A stretch of DNA of 64,000 nucleotides, taken from assembly GCA_023362775.1 (NCBI GenBank), contig JALMGJ010000015.1, positions 7,083,501 through 7,147,500 on the forward strand. The letters run 5' to 3'. Each line of letters begins with the position of its first letter. Position 1 is the first letter of the stretch. The position numbers and the translations under genes were made by a program. This document shows, piece by piece, positions 34,938 to 46,083 of this stretch. The stretch is from Charina bottae. Lineage: Eukaryota; Chordata; Lepidosauria; Squamata; Charinaidae. A model generated the notes under the pieces. It was not told where the DNA came from. It did no database searches and was given only the letters and a program-made list of their open reading frames with translations.

Positions 34938-35155
34938 AGTTCTTGGTTTTCAGGCATTTTGGTTCAATTCAAGCGTAAATATTGTCTTTGGAGCAAGGAC
35001 GGGTCACGCCCTGTTAGCTTCTGTACCGCAGCCATCTGTGAGAGACTGGCACATTTCTATGACAACCAATTGGCAAAGAGAGGAAAATGTGGTACAAGGT
35101 TACACCACTTCTTGAAGCTGTCTTACAGTTCTGGGGCTGGGAGCAGGAAGAAGCA

Positions 35156-35157
<2 letters not shown>

Positions 35158-35205
<48 letters not shown>
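35158..35205. repeat. (GT)n microsatellite
   Basis: About 46 bp of uninterrupted GT repeat. Confidence 0.97.
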
Positions 35206-35207
<2 letters not shown>

Positions 35208-36318
35208 TCCCCAGGTAAGCATCGGGCACAAACATTAACTTTTCAACCGATATGCCCATTTCCATTCTAATGCACAATCACATCTGGTCTTCTGAAGGAA
35301 AGGTGTGGAGAACAAATAGAGTAATTCTTATTTATCTTTTTAATTATGAAAAGAAAGTTAAGTGTTTTCATACAAATAAGTCAATGAAATACAGGAACTG
35401 TCCGAGGCATAATTCATAGAAAAAGCAGCTGCACCACAGTAATAGCCATCCAAGTTTTAAAAGGGAACCACTGTACATTTGAATAAAAGCTCACTTGTTT
35501 TTTTAAAAAATGCTTATTAAATTTATATACTGCCTTTCCTCTGAGAAACTCTCAGCCGGGAAGGGAGAAGGAGATAATTTTCAAGCATCCTAAAGCATTA
35601 GGTAAAGAAGCTGAGACCATTTCTTCCAGGAGTAAAAAAACAAAATTCTGAGAAACGAAAAGCCAGATTTCAGTAGAGCATCAGTTCAGACATGAAATGA
35701 GCCATGATACCTGTTCCATTTTTAATAAAATGGGATGGGTATCAGCAGTGAAAAGGTACAAACCCTCATATATTTTTTAATTTAGCTACTTGTTCCCATT
35801 ATCTTCCCCAATTTTAGCCCCCCCCACCCATACTTTCCTTTCACTGTTACTGTTTTGAGTCAAAACTCCCAAATTTGACACCCCACACAGTAACTTATCA
35901 CTATTTTGTTTTGTTGTCTTAATAGTGCCATCCCCCTCAAAATATCAGTAAACTTTTGAGTGCTGGGAAATTGCTGTGTGAGTGTGTTTTTGCAACCAAC
36001 ATTCCTCCCACTTCAACTCCCCCCCCCCCGAAAAAAAATCCCTAGCACAACATTGGTTTCATTTTCTGCCTTTCACAGAGCTTTCTAATGTTAGGCCCAA
36101 CACACCCATCAGCACGAAAGGAACATGCGCCCTGCTTGCGGAGTTTTGATGTGTCCTTTTACGTTGCTCTTTTAAAAAATGTATTTGGGAAAAAAAATTA
36201 ATAACTCCCTCAAATCACTAGGAGCTTTTAGGAGGCCAGGTTAAAGTTTGAACACAGAGGAAAGGTCAAATAGGCATGTGAAGTAGATCTAAGACCACAC
36301 CTGAGTTTAGGAGTGAAG
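35206..36318. other. Intronic sequence with a short LINE-tail remnant
   Basis: Near 35516-35575 the words aaatttatatactgcctttcc resemble an antisense LINE/SINE 3' tail. Otherwise nothing is recognised. Confidence 0.4.
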
Positions 36319-36321
36319 GGG

Positions 36322-36359
<38 letters not shown>

Positions 36360-36520
36360 AGAATAATAATAATAATCCTTTAACACCAAACAACATCTGC
36401 CTATCCCAGGTCCAGGTGGATAAAAATGCCAAAACCAGTCTAAACATCTGGCTGGCTGTGCAACCAACAACAACAATAACAACAACAACAACAACAACAC
36501 ATCTGGCTGACTGTGCAACC
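36319..36520. repeat. (ATT)n, (AAT)n and (AAC)n microsatellites with a duplicated LINE snippet
   Basis: (ATT)n at 36320-36358, (AAT)n to 36376 and (AAC)n at about 36465-36500. The segment acatctggctg(g/a)ctgtgcaacca occurs on both sides of the AAC tract, so a short LINE piece was duplicated with the microsatellite. Confidence 0.8.
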
Positions 36521-36524
36521 AATA

Positions 36525-36850
36525 ATAATAGAAGACAGAGAAGTGAAGAAGTATCAAGATTTGAAAATCGAAGTTAAAAGGTTATGGCATAAACCAGCCA
36601 TGGTGGTCCCAGTGGTTATCGGCACACTGGGTGCCATTCCAAAAAACCTTGGCCAGCACTTAGAAAATCGTAGAAAATTTCCATCTGTCAATTACAAAAG
36701 GCCAGACTGCTTGGATCCGCACATATACTACGCCGATACATTACCACATCCGAGGTTCTTGGGAAGAACTAGATGCGAATGAAGGCCAACACCAACTAAA
36801 GAACTGGCAGCTGTAATTTCACGTTGTTGTATATAACAACAACAGCAAGA
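36525..36850 (+). mobile_element. LINE ORF C-terminal remnant (possibly R4/Dong type)
   Basis: Plus-strand frame ending at 36782 encodes KYQDLKIEVKRLW followed by VVPVVIGTLGAIPKNL. This pattern resembles the C-terminal region of site-specific-type non-LTR elements with restriction-like endonucleases. About 80 residues remain open to a stop, followed by a 3' UTR ending in ttgtatataacaacaac. Clade assignment is from motif memory only. It is a dead 5'-truncated copy. Confidence 0.55.
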
Positions 36851-37117
36851 ACAATAATGCTTTTCTCAGGAAACTGCACAGTGAAGTCGCCATATCGCCA
36901 AGGATTGCAGCTTTGGAGGAACACACATTTTTTTTGCAGGATTTGGGCTTTTAAAACCATCTCAGATACAAGTGCCAGCAGAGGTCCTGTTTGGGCGGGG
37001 GGGGGGGGTTGAAACCCTGGAGATCCTCTTCCAGTGAAAACAAAATACTCCAGGATAAAAGAACCAACAACTGTTGATCTTGCCACCTAAGAATTCTCCA
37101 AGCTTAAGTTCATCAAC

Positions 37118-37400
37118 TACTACTACTACTACTATTTAGATTTATAAACCACTGAATCCCTAAGGACTCTTGGTGATGCACAGATATGATACAGAGGAAA
37201 CAATACACAATAAACAAAAAAGTATAATGACAAACACTGAATGTCAAATTCACCAAACTATAACTAAACCAAGATGGCGTCAAGGCCCAAATGCCTTCTG
37301 GAAGACTTCTGTTTTGACCACCTTCTGGAAGGCAGTCAGGGTGGGAGATACAGGAGAAAAAGAGAAGTTTTCACACTTTCTCAGGCCACTGGACCTGTTA
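37118..37400 (-). mobile_element. LINE 3' UTR fragment, antisense
   Basis: Antisense form of the tail tttataaaccactgaatccc followed by ccttctggaagacttctgtttt and ccaccttctggaaggcagtc, typical of the 3' UTR of the LINE whose tails also occur at 17505 and 49790. No coding part remains. Confidence 0.55.
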
Positions 37401-37456
37401 GTTTAAAAATTAAAAAACATTCCCAGAACCCCTGATTAAGAGGCAAATCTCTACTG

Positions 37457-37524
37457 CAGTGTTTCTGAACCTTGGCCGTTTTAAGACATGTGGACTTCAA
37501 CTCCCCGAATTCCCCAGCCAGCAT
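37457..37524. mobile_element. Palindromic hAT-type MITE, left half only
   Basis: cagtgtttctgaaccttgg through ccccagccagcatg; the right arm is absent. Confidence 0.75.
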
Positions 37525-37592
37525 GTATCGTTTTTGAACATGCTGTTCTGGATCACATTAAGGTGCGGTTTATTTACCACTTTAGCCCCCAG

Positions 37593-37738
37593 TGACTGGG
37601 TTCACACATGACACTAAGTCCCAAACCATGTTCTACAAACCACAGTACTAGCTTTGCATAATGCACGACGGGAAAACCAAGCAAGCCATGCTAAGAAGGG
37701 TTTAATGTAGGGTTTAGTGAGATGAATGAACTCAGCCA
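37593..37738. mobile_element. MITE with tgactgggttc inverted ends
   Basis: Left end tgactgggttcacacatgac and right end atgaactcagcca are inverted relatives of the ends at 27223-27362, with internal aaaccatg and ccatgctaag words. No clean target duplication. Confidence 0.5.
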
Positions 37739-37739
37739 C

Positions 37740-38640
37740 TGGCATTCTAACCCAGCAAGGTAGGGTGGGAAGCAAAAGGGCAACCTCTCACAGGCACAGC
37801 GTTTTACTGTTGGCAAAACTCTGCAGCATTCAAAATCCTTTCTGAAAGGAGCATGGGTGTGATTAAGAAGCCATCCGAAGAGAGCTGTGAAAAAGGAACT
37901 AGTTTCATCACCAAGCAAATGGGTGTTGCCACATTTCTGAGGAACAATGCTCTATATTACAAGTCTCTGCAAGTTTTCTGGAGCTCCACAAACCTCCAAC
38001 GTCCTTTTCTGCTCCTGCTAAAGATTAAGTTGTTTTAATGCTGGCAAGAGCTCGTGTTCCAGTCTCAAGTCAATGGCTCCTTGATGAAAATAAAAACAAA
38101 AAAGATGAAGGGCGGGCCCTACGGCACTCCCCTGCCTTGCCACCTTCTCCTCCCCCACCCCGTTCTTGAGATTTCCTTGCAAAGCAGACATTTCCTTCCC
38201 CCAAGGTAGACCATTTTGGAAAAGGAGGAAGTGGTTTAAATGGGTCTCTGGAAATGGCAATCCTCTTATTTTGCAGAACCACCAATAAAACAGACAGGAA
38301 GTGGTCCAGAAGCTTTCGCCATCTGTGAGTGCCAAACCATCCACGGCTGTAGGTCCCTGTCCCTTGCATTCCACAGGACAGTGGTGGACTGGGTTGACAA
38401 GCCACTGCAGCATCCGTTATGTTTCCACTGAAAAAACTGCAACTGTGCTTAAAAACCCAGATCACCACTTGTAATGGTATGTGGGAATGACCTTGGGAGA
38501 CAGGGGGAAGAGCCGCAGACTAGACAAAGGTCACATAAGCGGCAGCTGAGCCTGCAGAAGCAATGGGAGGCTGGCAAACATCTCAGAAGAGACCCTCCCC
38601 AGTTTCTTGGGCTGTAAAGGTGACGGGCAAACCAGAAAAA
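37740..38640. other. Intronic sequence, no recognised element
   Basis: Nothing bounded recognised. Confidence 0.4.
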
Positions 38641-38641
38641 C

Positions 38642-38665
38642 ATGGGGCGCGATGGCTCAGCGGTA
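38642..38665 (+). mobile_element. About 24-bp SINE head abutting a Penelope fragment
   Basis: ggggcgcgatggctcagcgg matches only the tRNA head (A-box) of family A SINEs and stops exactly where the inverted Penelope piece begins. Confidence 0.6.
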
Positions 38666-38763
38666 GAAGATAAACTGCTGACTCTGGTCCTGTGGTGTTA
38701 CTTCTCCTGTGTTGGGCCATCCTCCTGTACAAAGGTTGTTTGGTTTCTCCAATGTAGAGTTCA
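38666..38763 (-). mobile_element. Penelope-like element, inverted 5' part (GIY-YIG start)
   Basis: On the minus strand the frame reads LYIGETKQPLYRRMAQHRR and continues to ESAVY. This is the start of the GIY-YIG endonuclease domain found at the C-terminus of Penelope-like elements. Its natural continuation is not downstream on the minus strand but on the plus strand from 38764, so this piece is inverted relative to the rest. Confidence 0.8.
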
Positions 38764-39268
38764 GAGTTTATCTTCATCTAAAGGAAAAAGGACACTCATT
38801 TGAGGACATTAATGTTCACATTTTAGACAGAGAAGATAGGTGGTTTGAGAGAGGGGTCAAGGAATCCATATATGCCAACTTGGAAAATCCTTCCTTGAAT
38901 AGAGGTGGGGGCCTCAGGCACAATCTTTCCCCTATTTTCCTTCCTGCTTTGTCTTCTGTGCCTAGGAAGATTAAGACCATTTCGCAGGCTCAACAGCAGC
39001 ATGGTAATCTTAACGATCCTCCTTTAGATGATAAAGGGACTTAGAAATAACATCTCAAAATAACCATAACCTAGCCCCAGGTGCAAGGTCACACAGCCAC
39101 CTAGAAACATATTTAAGGATTCCCTTACTAACTTTGCTCAGACTGAAGAAGCTCCTTGGATAAGGAGCGAAACGTTTCCACTGAGAAAATAGAAATCCAG
39201 TTGACATGATTCAAGCTACAGACAATTCCACCTGGATGACTGAGAACCTTCATAGACATATTTTCATC
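38764..39268 (+). mobile_element. Penelope-like element, endonuclease C-terminus and 3' UTR
   Basis: The plus-strand frame contains HLKEKGHSFED, then HILDREDRWFERGVKE and LNRGGGLRHNLSP, the conserved C-terminal part of Penelope-like endonucleases. It ends with a stop at 39042-39044. The 3' UTR contains a hammerhead-like core (39137-39185) and ends catagacatatttt near 39268. The reverse transcriptase is missing, so the copy is truncated and inactive. Confidence 0.85.
39137..39185 (+). ncRNA. Hammerhead-ribozyme-like core in Penelope 3' UTR
   Basis: Order of elements: ctcag (39137-39141), CTGAAGA (39143-39149), a 7-bp stem gctcctt/aaggagc with a four-base loop (39151-39168), GAAAC (39169-39173), gtttc, and ctgag (39181-39185), which can pair with ctcag. 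CUGANGA plus GAAA around stem II is the hammerhead core, and such motifs are known in terminal repeats of Penelope-like elements. Stem III would be only the short palindrome gaaacgtttc, so a dimeric form is more likely. Activity is untested. Confidence 0.5.
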
Positions 39269-39269
39269 G

Positions 39270-41420
39270 GGGAGTGCTTCCTGGCTGGACTACCTCACAA
39301 GGCTGACATCACCAATAAGATTATAATGACAGAAGAAAATCAGTGTGTGTCTTACAGAGCTACGTTGGTAGAACCAGGCTGAATCCTGCCCCAATGGAGG
39401 TTTTGATCGACAACAACAAAAAAGGATGGGGTGGGGACTAGGGGATAATGAGCAGGGGTAAATGCAGTATTATTTTGGAAAGATGGTTTCCAATAGCTAG
39501 AAAAGGTTATCTTTGATGCAATTATCAAAGAGAATGGGTGGTGTTTACAAACTAATAGACAACAGCTTGAAAAAGCTACATGAGATGAAAATAAACTTTG
39601 TTTTGCTCACCACACAGTTGTTGCTATATTTTGAAGTTACAATCCCACTTTCCCTTTTTTTTCTGTGTATACACACATACCTGTGTATACTTCCTTAGTT
39701 TCTCATCCCTGCAAGAGTTTAAAAGGCTTGTGTGTGTGTTTCAAATGTGGACAAATGCCGTTTTCTAATCATTTTTTTTGTGCAGATATAATCCAGAGGT
39801 AACACAGAGAAAATTTCAGCACAAAAGATCCAGAACAAGACACATATTCTAGTTTCAACCACAAATTCTCGTTTTAAAGCCACCACTTTTTATCTTCTTC
39901 CTTTAAGTCCACAACCAGTTTTAAAGGACTGAAGTCAGAAACAAGCATATAAGAAATGAACCAAAAATTTGGCATAAGAAGTGGGTTTGAGAATAGAGCT
40001 GAAAGAAGGAAAAGAGAAAACCGTACTGGATAACTGGATTCACACATTATGCTTACCCTGATTAGTTATAACTATAGTTTGTTGAACAAACTAGAACCAC
40101 CCCAGTTCACGCATAATGCTACGCTTAGCAGAAGACTTTTAAAGGGTCATTTCCAGCAGGCTGCAATTCTTGAACAGAGAGCAGTTTAAATTCAAATCCA
40201 AAAAAGTTTTAACACAGAAAAGATCCTGCTTAGCTTTTAGAACAGAAGAGCAGAATGCTTCCTCAAAGAATCAGAGAGAAGAAAAGCAGGTGAGTGCTAT
40301 GATCAGATGTTGCTGAGTTCACACACTGTGCAAAGCTATGGGAGGCAGGGCCACAAAGCCACCGATAGCCTCTGAACCCCCTTTCTGCAGCCCACAGAAT
40401 CCACCCTAACTGTAAGTACTACTGGTAGAGTTCTCAATTTAAGTTTTACTTCCAGGAAATGTGTAGTGCAAGACCAAGGGTATGTTCAACATAGTTTAAA
40501 ACGCTACCAGCCCTTCCATCCTAAAACCCCAGGGCACAAATGTGAAAATCCCAGTCCCATCCAGTTGATAGGATGTACCCCTGCCTAGCTCCTCTGCTCC
40601 CACCAAAGGCTGCTCCCCCCCAATCTTGCGCTAAGCCGCAGTATTTGCACACAATGCAGCATGCTATTCCATAAGGGCTGGACTGGCATATCATGCTACA
40701 CCATGCCATGGCCTATTTGATTCTGGCTTAATGCGTGAGGGCAGGTTCTCTGTCCATCCAAGGCCAGAGCCCTATCCACTTGGACCTCCAGTGACTTCCA
40801 GGTCCTAATCAGAGCTCTCCCACAATACCCAGCGTGAACTGTGGTCCCACACCTAATGAAAGCTTACCCTAGAATGTGACCCAGATATGAGCTATCTGGG
40901 TCAGCCTGAACCCTGCCTTCCAGAACAGAGATGGTGCCTTCAAAAGTTGTGGATGACTTATCTGTGTAACCTGCCATTCCACCAGAGATTTGGCCTTGTG
41001 GTTAAGGATTTCATCCAGTACACACATAGGGCAGGAATGTGCCAAAGCTACCGATGAGTGCACGCTGCCTGCACACCCTTCTAAGGTTTAATCTTCACAA
41101 GCAAGCCTGTGAATCACAGGCGTGACATCTCCATGAGACACCTTCCTTAGCATCTCAAAGGCAGCTCTGAAACAAAAGTTGTGACCCAACTCTCTGCTTG
41201 AAACTCACAGCCCTACCCGATTAAATAGTTTTTTTTCTGCCACATTCACACGCTCTATGGCTAGGCTTGGCAGGGTGGGGACAGGGAAATGCTCCTGTTT
41301 CTCCAGGATCTCTTCAAGGAAGCCAACTTGTTGGTGAATTATTGCAAAAGGTTGGGACCACAAATAGCTTGTGAATCATGAGTGTATTAGCACATCTGCT
41401 GAAGAAGCTCTTAGAGGAAA
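39270..41420. other. Intronic sequence, mostly unrecognised
   Basis: A possible diverged copy of the ggattcacac...gaacc MITE lies at about 40033-40120. No gene recognised. Confidence 0.4.
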
Positions 41421-41423
41421 CAA

Positions 41424-41727
41424 TTGTCGATCAGAAGATCGCAAGTTCGGAGGTTCGAATCCCTAGCCCCGCGTGACGGAGTGAGCTCCCGCACTCGCCC
41501 CAGTTCTTGCCAACCTAGCAATTCGAAAGCATGCAAATGCAAGTAGATAAATAGGTACCACTTTGGTGGGTAGGTAACAGTGTTCTGCGCGCATCATGCT
41601 GGCCACATGACCGTGGAAGCGTCTTCGGACAACGCTGGCTCTTTGGCTAACAAACGGAGATGAGCACCGGCCCCTGGAGTCCGACACGACTGCACGAATG
41701 TGCGGGGGGAACCTTTACCTTTACCTA
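41424..41727 (+). mobile_element. tRNA-SINE family A, head-truncated
   Basis: Begins at ttgtcgatcagaagatcgc, lacking the first roughly 30 bp including the A-box. The B-box ggttcgaatcc and the rest of the body to the cctttaccttta tail are intact. Confidence 0.85.
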
Positions 41728-42184
41728 AAATCTAGCACATTTCAGCAACTTAACAACAGTGTTTTTGGGTCCTTCGGGTGCTCCCTTTTCTCCTGTTAAA
41801 TTTTGAAGGGGAAAAAAATCGCACAAGACAGAAAAATCAGAATGTCGAATCGCAATATGTTCAATGGGCTGTTTGTGAAATAAAATCGTTGCTTTGGGCC
41901 CAGTCCTTGCTCACTCTTTACAGCTGCAGGGGGCAGTAAAAGCTGTGAAACATGCGTTACAATGGGAAGCAGCGTGAAAATGGCTGTCAAATAAATACAG
42001 CGGCACAATGTAATCATCTTAATGGATAAATGAGTCAACTTAAATTTTACATAATTTAAATAGTTGTGGGAATCAGGAAAGTTTTGGGGAATCACTGAAA
42101 GAGCAAGGGCAAAACGGGTGCAGCTTGTTTTCTTTCCCAGGGTTTGGTTGCTGAACAAATGGAATGAGAAACCATCATACCCCT

Positions 42185-42330
42185 ACTTTGACCTTCTTCA
42201 ACCTCCTGCCCTCCAGATGTATCAAGACTACAAACCCCAGAAATCCACACTGGCTAGGAATCCAGGAAGTCATGGTCCTCAAACATCTGGGGGGACAACA
42301 GGCCTTTACAACTTTCCCTCAAGTCTCACA
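42185..42330. mobile_element. Diverged MITE with ccctccagatg...catctgggggg ends
   Basis: The left half has ctgccctccagatgtatc then gactacaaaccccag. The right half has gaagtcatggtcctc and catctggggggacaacag, its imperfect inverse. This fits a common squamate MITE with a ZNF143-like core. No target duplication found. Confidence 0.55.
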
Positions 42331-42822
42331 CCTCTCCAAACACCATCATGCTGAGGTCTTAGTAAGAAGTGAATTTACTGAAGTGTTGTTGGGTAGCCAG
42401 TTGGCAGATTCAACATTTTTAAGACAGCTCCTCCTTTTTAGGTCATCTGAAGTTTTATACAATATTTGCAAAGCCTTTTGTAACCATCATTTGGTCTAAG
42501 AAAGGAACCACCTCTATGGATTTGGGGGTGGAAGGATGTCCAACTCAGGGAAACATGTGTAACACTCCCAAGAAGAAGGTCAGAACCTTCATCCATGAAT
42601 GACCATCAGTTTTACTTACAGTATACCAACTTTCCCCCCATCAAAATAGCTCAGATCTGTTTCTTAACCTTTGGGGATGAGATAAATCCATTTGCAGGAG
42701 CCTGGATTTTTTTGTGTAGAATGGACAAAAACAGCAAGAGATAGAAAGATTTGAAAATTACAACATATTCCTTAGTATATATTTCAGTAGGGAACATACT
42801 GTATCACCTCTATCTTCTAGTT

Positions 42823-42933
42823 CAGTGTTTCTCAACCTTGGCAACTTTAAGATGTGTGGACTTTAAGGCTGGCTGGGGAATTCTGGGAGTTGAAGTCCAC
42901 CCATCTTAAAGTTGCCAAGGTTGAGAAACACTG
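42823..42933. mobile_element. Palindromic hAT-type MITE
   Basis: cagtgtttctcaaccttgg ... ccaaggttgagaaacactg, 111 bp. Flanks ttctagtt (42815-42822) and ctctagtt (42934-42941) differ at one base. Confidence 0.88.
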
Positions 42934-42997
42934 CTCTAGTTCTGTAATGGCAACGAGGAAGACCATTGTTATCTCGAGGAGTTAAGTGACATATTTT

Positions 42998-43041
42998 GAT
43001 TTTCTCCCTCACACAATGAAGATTGTGTGAGGGAGAAAATC
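42998..43041. repeat. Perfect 20-bp inverted repeat with gaag loop
   Basis: Arms gattttctccctcacacaat (42998-43017) and its exact reverse complement (43022-43041) are separated by four bases. It does not match any MITE family in the window. Confidence 0.9.
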
Positions 43042-44384
43042 ATAAATAGAGTTTATTTAGTTATACTGATGTTTAACTGGCTTGTTTTTATTTCTGTTTG
43101 GAATGGAGGGGGAGATAGATTGCCCCAAGACTGTTAGTTTAAGCACAAGCCCACTCCACCTAACAGCCCCTTCAGCGGCTTGGAATGGGGGGGGGGGAGA
43201 GATAAGAGATTGTTGATGTTGGGCACTGGCTTATCTGTAAAGCTTCCCAGGCTCTTGGATGAAGTCATAAACAGGTATTCTCCCCCCCCCCCAAGTATCC
43301 CAGTCAAGGTCAGGCCATGCAGCCTCTGTACCATGGAAACATGGTCACGGAGTTTGGGGGCCAGACTTTGATAAAAACCTTAGGATTGTCTTTTGAGTTT
43401 GGGAACCTCTATACAGACTCAGGACGCTGGGTGCTGTAGAACAAAGAGCCATCCTTTTGGGGTTATTCCTGCTATCCTGGTCAGGTTCCTGGTAGCAAAA
43501 GGAATAAAGGTATCATCTTGCTTTGGTATGTAGGATTTCTTTCTGTATGCTATGCTTTATATGCTTTTGTATAATCTGCCTAAACTGTGTCCCTGTTCAA
43601 ACTGTGTTTTCTGTTTAAATCTGTTCGCTTAAGTTTATAACAAAGCTAAAGCTTCTTTATCCACTGGTGTGCTTATTGTCTCTGGATCTAAAAGAACCAA
43701 TTGCCTGAGCACCTGATCACTGCTTGGACACTTGGCAATACAGTTCCTTCAAGGGCTGTTTGCTGCATCATCTCTGATGTCCTAGTATGCTAGGACCAGT
43801 TTTCAGATTTTGCAAGACCAAATTCCTAAAGGAAGTGTTCAAAGGGTTGTTTCCTGTTTCAATGTGGGCTTTGCTTTGCATTCCTCTAGTACACACCAGC
43901 TTTGGTTGCCACACAGAAAACATTCACACCTTTTTCAGAACAGTGGATACTAGCCAGCATCTGAAGCAGAAAAGCAAACAATCCAAATTAGGTTTTACAA
44001 TCCAAACAGAATGAAACCGAAAAGGTAATATTTCAGCAACACAATTTTACCAAAACAAAAACAGAGGGGAGGGGGGAAAGCACCCCGCCCTCACTTTCAG
44101 GATGAACCCATTTGCTTCCTGGGCTTGCAAACTGAGATATATCAGCCTTCCACACAAAACAGGAGCTAGGCTGTTGATTTTTTAAAGACTGAATAGCATT
44201 AATTGGCAAATACCAAATATGAAGCTTTTCATACTGTCATTCAGCCTTAATCTGAACCGCAGGTTAAGACACCGAAGAATTGTGCCTATTTCTACTGTTT
44301 TAATCTCCAGCCTAGACTCCAGCAGTAAAGCTGTACAGCATTTTGGATTTGATTCCAAAACAATGCTTCAGAATATACTGGGAC
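43042..44384. other. Intronic sequence, no recognised element
   Basis: G run near 43188 and C run near 43282. No gene recognised. Confidence 0.4.
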
Positions 44385-44518
44385 ACAAACATAGGCTTTC
44401 TCAGCAACTCTTTAAAGCAGCCATGTGTTTTCCTGCAATGACAAGTCCTTGTCCTCCACAGCTGCTACCTGACCCCAGGAAAAGGCACAGCTGCTTTAAA
44501 GAGTTATGCTATGTTTGG
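44385..44518. repeat. Imperfect inverted repeat, possible old MITE
   Basis: The left arm caaacata...aactctttaaagcagcc...tcctg pairs with the right arm ccaggaaaagg...gctgctttaaagagtt...tatgtttg with roughly five mismatches in the 30-bp core. No flanking duplication identified. Confidence 0.6.
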
Positions 44519-44520
44519 GC

Positions 44521-46075
44521 TTCCACAGAGCCCGCGGCACCTTTTTAGAACTGAATCCGAAGCTTACACACCAGTGCGCAGCTGCATATACTCAGATAAA
44601 GTGGCCTTCTCCTGCCTTCATCATACCCTGTAAATTCACCCCAGGCACATAACATCTGCAGAAATGCAGCGGGCGCCCCACTGTTAGTAAGGATGATACC
44701 TTTCTGTGCTGCCACAGAAACTCAAAATTTTGGCACGCTGCCTCATGCTGTGTCTCATTTTCAGGAAACAATTCCTGGCTTGCTGAGACATGCAAAGGGT
44801 TTTCTTTCACAGCTGAGTATTCCAGCCAGCTGAAGTGACCGAGTGCCCAGCCCAGCTGTTCCTGCTCGCTCTTAAAAGATTCATGAGCCTGAGCCTGGCT
44901 CAGAAATCATGAAAAGCGGCTTTTAATTCAGTGACGCAGGGAAAATCCTTTTGCTTTTTTCCCCCCTTACCAGTTCTCTTTCAATATTTTGTCCAGCTGG
45001 AAAGAGAATTCCAGATAAAAGTTTAGTATCAGAAGAAAACCAGAAGGCAGATTTCAGCATAGCATCCATTTTCAAGTAATTTCAAAGCACCCCCCCCCTT
45101 AAATTCTACCATCAAAATTGCAAATTTTGATCCGCCACTTAACCAAGTAGGCACATCGCAAACCACACTGGTAAAGTGCAGACGTGGGAAGCCAAAATGA
45201 TCAGAGGGCTCAAACTCCGGTCCTACAAGAAAAGGCTAGAATATTATCGAGATTAGCTGAAAAAAGAGGGAATGGGCAATTTTATGGAGGACAGTTCTAT
45301 CAAGGACTATGGGTCCTGAAGATCAAGGTGACCTCCAGGTTGGGAGTGATGGGACAGGGACATGTCAGCACCTCCTGCTTGTGAGCATCGCCAAGGCAAC
45401 TGGTCAGCCATTGTGAGAAACACGACGTTGAGATGGGCCTTAGACTGGCCCAGCTAGGTGGTTCTTATGTTGAGAATCACAGATCACAAATAACCACTGT
45501 GGATTTAAACTGGTGCTCATGGACATTACTAATGGTGGTATACCAAGGGTGGGGCAGTGGAGGTAGTTCCCCCCCACCCCGTGCAGGCAATACGGAAGTG
45601 CATTATCTGATGACCTGGAGACAACAAGGAGGCTTCTCTGGAAGATCAGTGACAGGTATGGAGTTGAGTCAGCTGTTTGGCAGCAGCAACAGAGGAGTGG
45701 GGTGTTCAAAAAACGATCCGCTCCAGGTGTTGAATATGTTAGTCACGCCACTGGAGCTTTGGTATATATAGCAGCATTTGCTTGGAACACCAATCCATTT
45801 CCTCCATTATTCCAAGGAGCATCTCCAAAATGCTCATTCTTCAGATTAACAGCTTTAGCTACTAGAAATCCTAATATATTTAACATGCTGCATCCAAAAT
45901 TGGACGAACTAATCCTTCAATCCTAGCTGCTTTGCTTGTAGAGAAAAACAAATGAATGTCCTCACTGTTTTGGAGCACCCTTTCTCTGAAATGCTGCTGA
46001 ATCTTGCCTCCTCCATCTACTGGATGCATACAAGTGGCGTGCAAACCATAATTACACTTTAGCATATTTAGCCAG
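44521..46075. other. Intronic sequence, no recognised element
   Basis: Nothing with clear boundaries. Repeat-like words near 45540-45750 could not be assigned. Confidence 0.4.
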
Positions 46076-46083
46076 TATATTTA

